Positions 25,029-34,429 of a stretch of DNA of 64,000 bases are shown here, in pieces. The notes below the pieces were generated by a model. The model was not told the DNA's origin and made no database searches. It was given only the letters and a program-made list of their open reading frames with translations. Location: positions 4,857 to 68,856 of the forward strand of contig CAZJVJ010000008.1 in NCBI GenBank assembly GCA_964549635.1, in the 5' to 3' direction. This stretch comes from VGNY01 sp964549635 (lineage in GTDB: Bacteria; Chloroflexota; Dehalococcoidia; GIF9; UBA5629). How positions within the stretch are numbered: the stretch's first letter is position 1; every line of letters begins with the position of its first letter. A program made the translations under genes and the position numbers.

Positions 25029-26444
25029 ATGCATGAAAGCTGCGGCATATTCGGCATCTATGCGCCCGGGGTAGATGTCGCCCGAATCACGTTCTTCGGC
25101 CTCTACGCACTCCAACACCGTGGTCAGGAAAGCGCCGGCATCGCCACTGCCGATGGCCGGAAAATATATCTTCACACCTCTATGGGGCTGGTCTCTCAAG
25201 CCTTTACCGAAGAAGAACTTAGTGGACTCAAGGGTCATATCGCTATCGGGCACACCCGTTATTCCACCACTGGCGCAAGCCGCTCTATTAATGCCCAGCC
25301 AATTTTAGCCAGAAACAATTCCACAGCAATAGCTTTGGCACATAACGGTAACATCACCAACGCCAAGTTCCTTCGCGATGAACTCTACGAGCTTGGATAT
25401 GAATTTTTCACCACTACCGATTCTGAAGTCATTGCAAAACTTGCTTTGGCTTCGCCAGAGCACAGCCTGACAAACAAAATAAGATATACCATGCGCCGCC
25501 TACAAGGGGCCTACTCTCTGGTACTCCTGACCAAAGACAAGTTGATTGGGGTCCGTGACCCTATGGGTGTGCGACCGCTATGCCTAGGTACTATCGATGG
25601 CGGCTGGGTAATAGCTTCAGAAAGCTGTGCCCTTGACCACATCGGTGCCCATTTCGTCAGAGAAGTCGAAGCCGGAGAAGTGATAATTATCAACAAAAAC
25701 GGAGTTAAAAGCTTCGGCCAAGGTAACGGCAAAAGGGCTTTATGCATATTTGAATACATCTATTTTGCTCGGCCTGACAGCTTTATTGAGGGCAAGCTGC
25801 TCTACACTGCCCGGCAAGCTATGGGCCGGATATTATCCCGAGAACACCCCGTGGATGCTGACTTAGTGATGGGTGTGCCCGACTCAGCCACCGCCGCTGG
25901 CATTGGTTATGCCACAGCTTCGGGCATTCCCTACTGTGAAGGCCTGATTAAGAACCGCTATGTGGGACGTACCTTCATTGAACCGGACCAGAGACTGAGA
26001 GACCTTGGCGTGAGATTAAAGTTCAATGCCCTGAGTGACATGATTGCCGGCAAAAGGCTGGTAGTGGTCGATGACAGTATTGTTCGTGGCACCACCACTC
26101 CAAAGGTAGTGGCATTGCTAAGGCGGGCCGGCGTCAGGGAAGTACATTTGCGCATATGCTCTCCACCCATCCGCTATCCCTGTTTTTTCGGTGTGGATAT
26201 GGCAACAAGATGGGAGCTTATCGCCGCCCACAAGACCATACCTGAAATTAGAGATGCCATAGGGGCTGATTCCCTGGGCTACATAAGCATTGATGGCCTG
26301 ATCGAGTCTGTCGGCCTGCCAAAAGAAATCTTTTGCCTGGCTTGTTTCACCGGAGAATACCCCATACCTGTGCAGCTCGAGATGGACAAACTAGCCCTGG
26401 AACCTATACCTTCGGGGAGCTTGAGTGAACTCGGCGGGTCATGA
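25029..26444 (+). CDS. purF: amidophosphoribosyltransferase
   Basis: PurF makes phosphoribosylamine from PRPP and glutamine, the first step of purine synthesis. A short propeptide MHES precedes the nucleophile Cys5 (CGIFGIY), so it should be processed. The glutaminase domain is followed by the PRPP loop VVVDDSIVRGTTT. Cysteines in ALCIFEYIYFARPDS, RYPCFFGVD and FCLACFTGEYP match the 4Fe-4S ligands of the Bacillus-type enzyme, which makes it oxygen-sensitive. Length is 471 residues. No ribosome site is seen. Its 3' end overlaps purM by 20 bp. Confidence 0.96.
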   Translation: MHESCGIFGIYAPGVDVARITFFGLYALQHRGQESAGIATADGRKIYLHTSMGLVSQAFTEEELSGLKGHIAIGHTRYSTTGASRSINAQPILARNNSTAIALAHNGNITNAKFLRDELYELGYEFFTTTDSEVIAKLALASPEHSLTNKIRYTMRRLQGAYSLVLLTKDKLIGVRDPMGVRPLCLGTIDGGWVIASESCALDHIGAHFVREVEAGEVIIINKNGVKSFGQGNGKRALCIFEYIYFARPDSFIEGKLLYTARQAMGRILSREHPVDADLVMGVPDSATAAGIGYATASGIPYCEGLIKNRYVGRTFIEPDQRLRDLGVRLKFNALSDMIAGKRLVVVDDSIVRGTTTPKVVALLRRAGVREVHLRICSPPIRYPCFFGVDMATRWELIAAHKTIPEIRDAIGADSLGYISIDGLIESVGLPKEIFCLACFTGEYPIPVQLEMDKLALEPIPSGSLSELGGS

Positions 26445-27450
26445 GACTTACGCCCGGGCTGGCGTAGATATCAATGCTGCCGATAAAGCTAAAGAACTGA
26501 TCAAGCGACTTGCCCGCTCTACCTCAAGGCCAGAAGTCCTCGCCGATATCGGCTTATTCGGCAGCATGTTTCAGCTCAAAGGCTATCACGAACCTGTGCT
26601 TGTCTCCAGCGTCGATGGCGTGGGCACCAAGCTCAAAATCGCTTCTTATCTGAACAAACATGACACCGTAGGCATCGACCTGGTAAACCACTGCGTTAAT
26701 GATATATTGACCTGTGGCGCTTCTCCGCTCTTCTTTCTCGACTATATCGCCATGGGCAAGCTTGTACCTGAAAAGGTCCAGAGCATCGTCAGCGGTATAG
26801 TCCAAGCCTGCGCAAATGTTGGCTGCGCACTAATCGGCGGTGAAACTGCAGAAATGCCCGGGGTTTACCAGGGTGACGATTATGACCTCGTCGGCTTCAT
26901 AGTTGGAGTGGTGGAAAAGGCAAACATTCTCAGCGGTAATACCATCGCTGTAAACGATATCATACTCGGCGTGCCTTCCAGTGGACTACACACCAATGGC
27001 TACTCGCTGGTGCGCAAAGTCTTCAACATAGACAGAGAGCCATCGGCTCTGCAGATTTTTTATCCTGAGTTGAATAGGACACTGGGAGACGAGCTTCTCG
27101 AGCCCCACCGATGTTACTACAAGTATATTAAGCCAGTCCTGCCTATGATAAAAGGGCTGGCCCACATTACCGGCGGTGGCTTTGAGGGAAACATACCCAG
27201 GATTCTGCCCCAAGGCTTGGCTGCTCACATCCACAAGGACTCGTGGCAGGTCCCCCCTATCTTCAAACTGATTCAAAAAAAGGGCAACATCCGGGAGGCA
27301 GAAATGTACCGGGTGTTTAACATGGGAATAGGTATGGCTGTAATCTGCTCACCCCAGGTCGAATCGGAACTCATCACCACCTTGCCCCAAGTTAAAAAAA
27401 TTGGTAAAGTTATCCCGATCACGGGGAATAAAAGGGTGATTCTCGCCTGA
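26425..27450 (+). CDS. purM: phosphoribosylformylglycinamidine cyclo-ligase (AIR synthetase)
   Basis: PurM closes the imidazole ring in step five of purine synthesis. The N-terminus YARAGVDINAADKAKELIK, then SVDGVGTKLKIA, VNHCVNDILTCGASPLFFLDY (given here in part as NDILTCGASPLFFLDY), GGETAEMPGVY and HITGGGFEGNIPR are all present in order. The start is a GTG at 26425, with GGGGAG upstream inside purF; the genes overlap by 20 bp and are coupled. Length is 341 residues. purN is not found between purM and purH. Confidence 0.96.
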   Translation: MNSAGHETYARAGVDINAADKAKELIKRLARSTSRPEVLADIGLFGSMFQLKGYHEPVLVSSVDGVGTKLKIASYLNKHDTVGIDLVNHCVNDILTCGASPLFFLDYIAMGKLVPEKVQSIVSGIVQACANVGCALIGGETAEMPGVYQGDDYDLVGFIVGVVEKANILSGNTIAVNDIILGVPSSGLHTNGYSLVRKVFNIDREPSALQIFYPELNRTLGDELLEPHRCYYKYIKPVLPMIKGLAHITGGGFEGNIPRILPQGLAAHIHKDSWQVPPIFKLIQKKGNIREAEMYRVFNMGIGMAVICSPQVESELITTLPQVKKIGKVIPITGNKRVILA

Positions 27451-27460
27451 GGAGGTCAGC

Positions 27461-28996
27461 ATGCGTGCCATTGTCAGCGTTTCCGACAAGACCGGAGTAA
27501 TCGATTTTGCCCGCAGACTAACGGAGCTGGGCATAGAACTATTCAGCACCGGTGGCACCAAGAAGTCCCTGGAATCCGAAGGTATAAAGGTTCATAGCAT
27601 CTCAGAGCTCACCGGTTTCCCTGAGATACTTGATGGACGGGTGAAGACACTTCATCCGGCTGTCCACGGTGGCATTCTGGCAAGACGAGACCTACCTGAG
27701 CATATGAGGGAGCTGGAGAATAACAAAATCCAGGCCATTGATATGGTGGTGGTAAACCTGTACCCATTTGTCCAGACTGTCTCCAGAGCCAATGTCTCCC
27801 TTGAAGAAGCGCTGGAGAATATTGACATCGGTGGGCCAACGATGATCCGTGCCGCTGCTAAGAACTTCCCATCAGTTCTGGTAATAGTGGACCCGCGGGA
27901 CTATGACACCGTGATTGAAAAGCTCCGACAGGGTAATGTTGATATGAAGGAGCGAAAAAGGCTGGCGCAAAAAGCCTTCCAGCATGTGGCTATGTACGAC
28001 ACGGCTATCGCCCAGTATCTCAAAGATGATGACGAGATATTTCCGGAGAATATGACCATCGCCATGAGGAAGCTCTATGATTTGCGCTACGGCGAAAATC
28101 CCCACCAGAAAGCCGCCCTGTACGCCGAGCAAGCCATAGGACAAAAGTCACCGGGCATGACCGCAGCTAAGCTGTTACATGGTCCTGAACTTTCATTTAA
28201 TAACTTCCTTGACCTTGAAGCTGCCTGGCGCACCGCCTGCGATTTCACTGACCCAACTATCGCCATAGTAAAGCATAATAACGCCTGCGGATTATGCTGT
28301 AACAAAGATTTGGTCGAGGCCTACAAAAGGGCTCTGGCTGGCGACCCTGTATCTGCTTTCGGGGGCATCGTTGCCTGCAACCGGATAATTGACCTCGCCC
28401 TAGCCACCGAAATAGACAAAACACACTACGACTGCATCATAGCCCCTGACTATACGAGGGAGGCACTTGAACTGCTTAGCCGTAAAAAGAATATGCGCAT
28501 TGTCTCACTGCCCATAGGGCCAGAAAAAAGCAAGGCCAGAAACCTCGATATACGCCTTGTAAGCGGCGGTTTCCTCATTCAGGAAGAGGACTATTACACT
28601 GAAGAAGAATTTAAGCCGAAGACCGTTTCTAGGCGCCAACCTACAGAAGCTGAGATGTTGGACCTACTTTTTGCCTGGAAAGCAGTAAAACACATCAAGT
28701 CCAATGCTATCGTCATAGCCAAAGACAATACATTGCTAGGCATGGGTACAGGCCAGCCTAACAGGGTTGTCAGCGCTGAGCTAGCATTGAAGAGAGCGGG
28801 GGCGTCAGCAAAGGGCAGCGTGCTCGCTTCCGACGCTATGATACCGTTCCCTGATACCGTCGAAGTGGCTGCTCAGGGTGGTGTAACCGCCATAATTCAG
28901 ACGGGAGGCTCTGTGCGAGACAAAGAAGTCATCGCCACAACCGACAGGTACAATATGGCTATGGTCTTTACCGGCGTGCGCCACTTCAGACATTGA
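27461..28996 (+). CDS. purH: bifunctional AICAR transformylase/IMP cyclohydrolase
   Basis: PurH carries out the last two steps to IMP. The N-terminal cyclohydrolase domain has SVSDKTGVIDFARRL, FSTGGTKKSLE and GRVKTLHPAVHGGILARR (about residues 5-75). The C-terminal transformylase domain has LRYGENPHQKAALY, IVKHNNACG and AFGGIVACN. Length is 511 residues. The ATG follows a perfect GAGGAGGT ten bases after purM. The operon ends here; no clear hairpin terminator is visible in the 130 bp that follow. Confidence 0.97.
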   Translation: MRAIVSVSDKTGVIDFARRLTELGIELFSTGGTKKSLESEGIKVHSISELTGFPEILDGRVKTLHPAVHGGILARRDLPEHMRELENNKIQAIDMVVVNLYPFVQTVSRANVSLEEALENIDIGGPTMIRAAAKNFPSVLVIVDPRDYDTVIEKLRQGNVDMKERKRLAQKAFQHVAMYDTAIAQYLKDDDEIFPENMTIAMRKLYDLRYGENPHQKAALYAEQAIGQKSPGMTAAKLLHGPELSFNNFLDLEAAWRTACDFTDPTIAIVKHNNACGLCCNKDLVEAYKRALAGDPVSAFGGIVACNRIIDLALATEIDKTHYDCIIAPDYTREALELLSRKKNMRIVSLPIGPEKSKARNLDIRLVSGGFLIQEEDYYTEEEFKPKTVSRRQPTEAEMLDLLFAWKAVKHIKSNAIVIAKDNTLLGMGTGQPNRVVSAELALKRAGASAKGSVLASDAMIPFPDTVEVAAQGGVTAIIQTGGSVRDKEVIATTDRYNMAMVFTGVRHFRH

Positions 28997-29129
28997 AAAC
29001 CTTAAAGGAAATGGGAAATTTTTGGACTGGCAGTAAGAGTTTCGGGTTGAACTAGCTGTATCCTTACCTTTGGAGACATCGAGCCTTAAGAGAGCGAATA
29101 AATTAGACCGAAGGTAAATGTGAGCTGAA

Positions 29130-29510
29130 ATGCAACAAATATATACATGCCCCAGATGTGGTGCCCAGAATCTCGCGGGACAAAGATTTTGTACCGGTTG
29201 CGGTGCACCTTCGACCATATTATGCCCGTATTGCGGTCTCAGCCTGCCAGCTACAACAGGATTTTGTACAAACTGCGGCGCACAATTGCGCCAGATTAGC
29301 CAGCAACCTGCAGCCGGAGGAAAGCCAGCATCCGGCTGGGCAAAATTCGGGTCTGTCCTGTTTGCGCTCGGAGTGCTCTGCGCCATCATTGGCCCTGCAG
29401 CACTCCTGCTAAGGTCACCTGCTGAACAAACTACTGGGGCGATGATTGGCTATTTTGTAGCCGGGGCACTGGCTATAATTATCAGCATACCCCTAATGTT
29501 CAAGCGATAA
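29130..29510 (+). CDS. double zinc-ribbon membrane protein
   Basis: The 126-residue protein starts with two zinc ribbons: CPRCG...FCTGCG (about residues 5-25) and CPYCG...FCTNCG (about 32-52). A Gly/Pro/Ala linker leads to two transmembrane helices (about residues 72-92 and 102-122), ending with a basic FKR. The ribbons should face the cytoplasm or the membrane surface. Families of this layout have no set function; a regulatory or adaptor role is common. The ATG has only a weak site, with GTAAATGTGAGCTGAA upstream. It is separated from purH by 133 bp. Confidence 0.75.
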   Translation: MQQIYTCPRCGAQNLAGQRFCTGCGAPSTILCPYCGLSLPATTGFCTNCGAQLRQISQQPAAGGKPASGWAKFGSVLFALGVLCAIIGPAALLLRSPAEQTTGAMIGYFVAGALAIIISIPLMFKR

Positions 29511-29583
29511 GAAAACAAGGCCCGGCCGAGCAGAAAGGCAAACGCAAAAATTTAGATACTGATTGACAAGGAGAATGAAGGCC

Positions 29584-29898
29584 ATGATGATAATTGACAC
29601 ACAAAGCGTAACCGCCACCAGAGGAAAACTGAATAGTGGGAACTTATCAGAAGCCATAGAAGATGTTAAAAAAATGCTGGAGATAAAGGAGACTCTCCTA
29701 TGGCGGTCTGAAGCAATGACGCCGTGCTGCGGTTCCCTCTGCAGCATAACCGCACACCTGGCCCGCGAAGTAGAGCTACTGGAAAAAACACTCGCAGCAA
29801 TGGAAAAGGGTGACAAAAATCAGGCTGCCCACCTGTTAGAGGAATACGCACGTGCTTTAGAGGCGAGCTGTGAACCCGGCCAACCGAACTATCGCTGA
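29584..29898 (+). CDS. hypothetical protein in the putative NAD-salvage unit
   Basis: No family recognised. The 104-residue product is predicted mostly alpha-helical. It has TPCCGSLCSITAHLAREVELLEKTLAAM in the middle (given here as key parts CCGSLC and LAREVELLEK), so a cysteine cluster CCxxxC near residue 50 and a coiled-coil-like segment after it. The ATG at 29584 is the first with an AAGGAG site at proper distance; an ATG at 29575 is too close to it. Its 3' end overlaps the GalT-like gene by 29 bp, which supports a real and co-translated gene. Confidence 0.6.
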   Translation: MMIIDTQSVTATRGKLNSGNLSEAIEDVKKMLEIKETLLWRSEAMTPCCGSLCSITAHLAREVELLEKTLAAMEKGDKNQAAHLLEEYARALEASCEPGQPNYR

Positions 29899-30985
29899 CC
29901 TGCACGCTCTGGTTGAGGCGCTGCCCCACAATTCAAAGAAAATTTTTCACCGCATATTCTCGGTGAGTATCAGCAGGGGCTACCTCAAACCGACTGAGAC
30001 CATGCTACCCTGGATTGAACGGCAGTTCGGTTCAGTGGACAGGGTGGCGGAGCAGAAAATCATCAAGGTAACTAACCTCATCACCTTTGAAGGTGCTATT
30101 TTTAACCCGCTCCGAGCTCTGAGACCAAGACAGTACGAGGACAGAATCAGAGTCATGTCCAAACTTATCGATGACGCCAAGGATGACCCCCTAGACAAAC
30201 CTCTGACTAGTACACCGGAGGACGTCTTCGGCCGGATCCAGGGCAGGTACTCAGTCACGGCCAGCAACATCGCCAAATATGAAGGTCTACACGCCATGAT
30301 AATCTTTAAAGACCATAACCCGCTTAAGTTCTCCAGAGAGGAAATAATCGACTACCTAGATACTGGCTGGAAATGGGCACAAAAGGCCCACCAGTATGAC
30401 CCCACAGCCAAATATTACTTCTTTCTGTGGAACTCGCTAAAAAAAGCCGGAGCCAGCCTGTCTCATGGACATGCTCAAGTAGTGCTCAGCCGGGATAGCC
30501 ACTTTGCCAAAATCGAAGCACTGCGTCATGCTGCCATGCGCTATAAAGCTGAACATGGCTCAAGTTATTTCGATGACCTGTATCAAGTCCACTTCGATTT
30601 AGGTCTGGCTTTTGAAAAAAACGGAGTGAAGGTCATGGCTTATCTCACACCAATCAAGGAAAAGGAGACCATTCTTCTGGCATCAAGCTTCGACTATCCT
30701 TTCAAGAGAGCCGTCTATGAGGTCCTGGCCTGTTTTCGGGATAGGATGAACGTGACCGCTTTCAATCTGGGGATAGCCACTCCCCCGCTTAACTCACTAC
30801 CCGAAGACTGGAAGGATTTTCCCATCATCGCCCGCGTCGTCGACCGCGGTTACCCGTGGGATGGCTCCTCAGACTTTGGCACCATGGAACTTTATGCCGC
30901 AAGCATTGTCTCCAGCGACCCTTTTCAGGTAGCCCGAGAACTTAAAGAGGCGATAACCAGGAATGAGGAGGAGAAACATGGCTAG
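29870..30985 (+). CDS. GalT/HIT-superfamily nucleotidyltransferase-like protein
   Basis: A 371-residue protein with the histidine-triad-like motif GASLSHGHAQVV (His-Gly-His, about residues 196-207). The preceding FFLWNSLKKAG matches the region before the active site in galactose-1-phosphate uridylyltransferase and ATP adenylyltransferase. The typical N-terminal GalT signature is not seen. Members transfer or hydrolyse NMP groups through a histidine-NMP intermediate. It starts with GTG inside the preceding gene and overlaps the nicotinamidase fusion by 8 bp, so all three are one translational unit. A role in nucleotide or NAD metabolism is inferred from this only. Confidence 0.7.
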   Translation: MNPANRTIADLHALVEALPHNSKKIFHRIFSVSISRGYLKPTETMLPWIERQFGSVDRVAEQKIIKVTNLITFEGAIFNPLRALRPRQYEDRIRVMSKLIDDAKDDPLDKPLTSTPEDVFGRIQGRYSVTASNIAKYEGLHAMIIFKDHNPLKFSREEIIDYLDTGWKWAQKAHQYDPTAKYYFFLWNSLKKAGASLSHGHAQVVLSRDSHFAKIEALRHAAMRYKAEHGSSYFDDLYQVHFDLGLAFEKNGVKVMAYLTPIKEKETILLASSFDYPFKRAVYEVLACFRDRMNVTAFNLGIATPPLNSLPEDWKDFPIIARVVDRGYPWDGSSDFGTMELYAASIVSSDPFQVARELKEAITRNEEEKHG

Positions 30986-32507
30986 AGCAGTATTAGTGGT
31001 AGATATGCTGCGTGGTTTTCTTGAGGAAGGCCATCCTCTCTACTGTGGGGCAAGAGCCCGTCGCATCATCCCAAATGTCCAGAAACTCCTGGAGCAGGAA
31101 ATCGCTAAGGGTTCAAGTATCTTCTATTTGTGTGACCGCCATACCTCTGACGACCCCGAGTTTGCCATGTTCCCTCCGCATTGCATAGAAGGTACGGAAG
31201 AGGCTGAAATCATTCCTGAGCTTTCCCCATATGTTGGCGAAGTGATACCCAAGAAACGTTTCAGCGGCTTTTTCGGCACACCGCTGGAGAAAAAACTGGC
31301 CCGTCTAAAACCGGACACGGTTGTTGTCTGTGGCGTCTTAACCAACATCTGCGTTATGTATAGCGTAGCGGATGCCAGAAACCGTGACTATTCGGTTGAA
31401 GTCCCGGTAGACTGCGTGGCGTCCACCAACGAAAAAGACCATTCCACTGCTTTAGACCACATGGAGAAGGTGCTGGGGGCTAAATTGACCAGGGTCACTG
31501 CAGTCACGCTACCTAAACCGCACTTTGAAATCCCCGACTTTGTCCTAGCAGGAGATACATCTGACGTCTACTTTGTCCGCACCGTGGAGATTTTGAAGAA
31601 AGAAGGCATCAATCCAACAGCTACCATGGAGGTCTTTCCCAGCCGACCCGGAATACTCTGCGGAATGGAGGAGGTTAAAGCGCTGCTGGAACAGGTCTTG
31701 CCGGAAAACAACCGCGAGGTGTGGGCGCTGTCTGAAGGCGAGCCTTTTCAGCGCAAGGAAGTCGTACTGCGCATAACCGCCCCCTATCAAAGTTACGGAA
31801 TCTACGAAACGGTCTATCTGGGCATGCTATCCCATTGCAGTGGCTGGGCGACCGCCGCCAAAGAGTGCGTTGACGCCGCCCAAGGGATCCCCATCATCAG
31901 CTTTGGCGCCCGCCATGTCCACCCCCTTGTAGCTGGCATTATGGACTATGCAGCTATCGTCGGAGGCTGTGTAAGCTGTTCCAGCATCTACGGGGCTAAG
32001 CTGGCTGGCATCCAGCCCGCCGGCACTATGCCTCATGCCTTGATTATAATCATGGGCGATACCACCACAGCCACAAAGGCTTTCGATAAACACATGCCGC
32101 CAGAAGTCCCCCGCATCGCTCTAGTGGATACCTTCAAAGATGAACCGGAGGAAAGCATAATCATCGCCCAGGCTCTCGGTGGCAAATTGGAGGGTGTCCG
32201 GCTCGATACTCCCGCCGAGCGTGGCAGGGTGACCGCCGACCTGGTTAAGGAGACCAGGGCCAGGCTTGATTTAGCCGGCTTCAAAGAAGTCAAGATTTTT
32301 GTTAGCGGTGGCCTCGACCCTGAACGAATCAGGTATTTCATCGAAGAAGGCGCCCCGGTTGATTTCTTCGGCGTCGGTAGCTATATCAGCAGCGCCAGGC
32401 CCATCGACTTTACCGCCGACCTTCACGCCATCGAAGGCAAGCCGATCGCCAAGCGGGGCAGAATCCCGGGCATCACCCCCAACCCCAGACTGAAACGAAT
32501 ACTGTAA
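30978..32507 (+). CDS. fused nicotinamidase / nicotinate phosphoribosyltransferase
   Basis: One 509-residue chain carries two NAD-salvage enzymes. Residues 1-170 are an isochorismatase-fold nicotinamidase: catalytic Asp9 (VVDMLRGF), Lys92 or Lys93 (IPKKRFSGFFGT) and Cys125 (CGVLTNICVMYSVADA), with likely metal ligands Asp53, His55 and His68. Residues 180-509 are an archaeal-type nicotinate phosphoribosyltransferase with FGARHVHP, GTMPHALIIIMGD (His353) and FVSGGLDPERIRYF. Together they turn nicotinamide into nicotinate mononucleotide. The ATG at 30978 is chosen over 30963 because the AGGAGG site lies between them. It overlaps the GalT-like gene by 8 bp. Confidence 0.88.
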   Translation: MARAVLVVDMLRGFLEEGHPLYCGARARRIIPNVQKLLEQEIAKGSSIFYLCDRHTSDDPEFAMFPPHCIEGTEEAEIIPELSPYVGEVIPKKRFSGFFGTPLEKKLARLKPDTVVVCGVLTNICVMYSVADARNRDYSVEVPVDCVASTNEKDHSTALDHMEKVLGAKLTRVTAVTLPKPHFEIPDFVLAGDTSDVYFVRTVEILKKEGINPTATMEVFPSRPGILCGMEEVKALLEQVLPENNREVWALSEGEPFQRKEVVLRITAPYQSYGIYETVYLGMLSHCSGWATAAKECVDAAQGIPIISFGARHVHPLVAGIMDYAAIVGGCVSCSSIYGAKLAGIQPAGTMPHALIIIMGDTTTATKAFDKHMPPEVPRIALVDTFKDEPEESIIIAQALGGKLEGVRLDTPAERGRVTADLVKETRARLDLAGFKEVKIFVSGGLDPERIRYFIEEGAPVDFFGVGSYISSARPIDFTADLHAIEGKPIAKRGRIPGITPNPRLKRIL

Positions 32508-32539
32508 CAGAAATAAAGTTCAAACAGGGAGGGCGAAAT

Positions 32540-33937
32540 TTGAAGAAATTGCTTTTCATACCGTTGGCAATCGTTGTTCTGTACTTCGGCGTGCTGCTCT
32601 GGTTCACAGATTTCGATGCCAGCCTGCGCTTCGACTTTCACAAGCTCAAAAGCTCTCCGCTGCACTTCGGGAAAGATTTCCTCTGGGGCAGTGCCACTGC
32701 AGCCCATCAGGTCGAGGGCAACTGCACAAACAACAACTGGTTTCAATTCGAATCTGCCGTGGATGAGCGCGGCAATCCACGCATATCTAACTATCAAAGG
32801 GCTGGCATCGCGTGCGACCACTGGAACCGCTATAAAGAAGATATTCAGCTTATGAAGGCGCTGTCACTGAACGCCTATCGCTTTTCAGTGGAGTGGAGCA
32901 AGATTGAGCCAAAGCCCGGAGTATTTGATGAGACGGTACTTGACCATTACGAGAAGGTGGTGGATGAACTACTGGCAAATGGCATTGAGCCGATGGTGAC
33001 ACTCCATCACTTTACCAACCCTATATGGTTTGAGGAACAGGGGGCATTCCTGCAGGAAAATTCCCCAGAAATCTTCGCCAATTTCGTGCAACGTGTCGTC
33101 CAGCGGTTGGGGCCTAAGGTAAAATTATGGTGCACAATCAATGAGCCGTCCATTTATGCTGTCCTGGGATATTTCACAGCAGAGTTTCCCCCTGCTGAAA
33201 AAGACGCCAAGAAGGCAGTATTGGTCTTTCGCAACTTGCTGCGCGCCCATACGGCAGCTTACACCGTGATTAAAAAGCTAGAGCCGCAAGCTCAGGTTGG
33301 TTTAGTTGTAAACATCAGCATCTTCGACCCTCCTAACAGGTGGAATGTGCTCGATGTCCTGCTAGCTCACCTGCTCAACAAGAATTTGAACGAAGTGCAT
33401 TTTCCATACCTCGTAGATGGGCGTTTCAATTTCTCATTACCAGGTCTCGCCAGCGAATCCTATACCAGCGGCGTGAGGGAGGCTTTCGACTTCGTCGGCC
33501 TGAATTATTATACGCACTTTCACAGGCGATTTAACCCCTTTAGTGAAGAGCTGTTTACTGAAGTGACACGCCTGCCTCCAGAGGAATTGACGGACATGGG
33601 ATATGAAATTTACCCTGAAGGTTTATACCGGGCGCTCAAACTAATAACTAGATATACATCCAAACCCATTTATATCACGGAAAACGGCATCGCTGATAAC
33701 AGTGACACCAAGAGGGCAAAGTTTATTGAAGACCACTTGTCGGTCGTAAACAAGGCAATAGCGGACGGAATGAATATCAAAGGCTACTTCTACTGGTCTT
33801 TAATGGACAATTTCGAGTGGGCTCATGGTTTTGAAAAGCGGTTCGGACTTTACCATGTCGATTTCGCCACCCAAAAGCGGACGCTACGTCAGGGAAGCCT
33901 CAAATACCTGGAGATAATTCAGAAGAGTAAGGAGTGA
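32540..33937 (+). CDS. glycoside hydrolase family 1 with N-terminal membrane anchor
   Basis: A GH1 retaining beta-glycosidase (beta-glucosidase-like) of 465 residues. FLWGSATAAHQVEG opens the barrel. The acid/base Glu is in CTINEPS (about residue 203) and the nucleophile Glu in YITENG (about residue 382), and GYFYWSLMDNFEWAHGF closes it. Residues 5-23 (FIPLAIVVLYFGVLLWF) form a hydrophobic helix without a clear signal-peptidase site, so the enzyme is probably tethered outside the membrane. GH1 enzymes are mostly soluble. The start is a TTG at 32540 with GGGAGGG upstream. Confidence 0.88.
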   Translation: MKKLLFIPLAIVVLYFGVLLWFTDFDASLRFDFHKLKSSPLHFGKDFLWGSATAAHQVEGNCTNNNWFQFESAVDERGNPRISNYQRAGIACDHWNRYKEDIQLMKALSLNAYRFSVEWSKIEPKPGVFDETVLDHYEKVVDELLANGIEPMVTLHHFTNPIWFEEQGAFLQENSPEIFANFVQRVVQRLGPKVKLWCTINEPSIYAVLGYFTAEFPPAEKDAKKAVLVFRNLLRAHTAAYTVIKKLEPQAQVGLVVNISIFDPPNRWNVLDVLLAHLLNKNLNEVHFPYLVDGRFNFSLPGLASESYTSGVREAFDFVGLNYYTHFHRRFNPFSEELFTEVTRLPPEELTDMGYEIYPEGLYRALKLITRYTSKPIYITENGIADNSDTKRAKFIEDHLSVVNKAIADGMNIKGYFYWSLMDNFEWAHGFEKRFGLYHVDFATQKRTLRQGSLKYLEIIQKSKE

Positions 33938-34119
33938 AACACGTTTGTGCCAAGCCTTAGCCCCTCTGATATAGCTGTAGGTTAATACTTCGGAATTGCA
34001 TCAGAAGTAGCACTGATGTCTAGACCCCTAATGTAAATCTGCAACCCCGGCGTTGAAGCCTTCAGGCTAAGGCAGGAATGGGCCTGATTAATCTCGTTAA
34101 AGATAATCAGTTCAGTGCT

Positions 34120-34149
34120 TTGACACACTGGAATAATGGGTGTTATACT
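34120..34149 (+). promoter_or_regulatory. orphan promoter without a following gene
   Basis: Perfect TTGACA (34120-34125), 18-bp spacer, TATACT (34144-34149). No convincing open frame follows; only a small hairpin (GGCGCC-type, about 34159-34173) and short fragments. It may drive a small RNA or be left from a lost gene. The rest of 33938-34429 holds nothing I recognise. Confidence 0.45.
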
Positions 34150-34429
34150 TTGAGCGAGCGCCTTTTGGCGCCACAAAACCAAGAGGTAGAGCTTGCTAAG
34201 TCCTTACTGTGTCTTAGACTTAGGTGTAAGCCTCAAACTCGAACATCTCAGGCGACATGAAATCTTCGAGGAACTGGTGAAGAAACTGATTTCGTCATCG
34301 AAAGTGTGACAATTAGGCCTCGAGAATAAATGGAGGGTCTATAGGTGACTATCCTGCTCCTCTGACGTTTCTATTATAATACCTTCTTGCTTGTGATGTC
34401 TTGCTTTTTGTTCTCCTTTCTCCTCTGCA

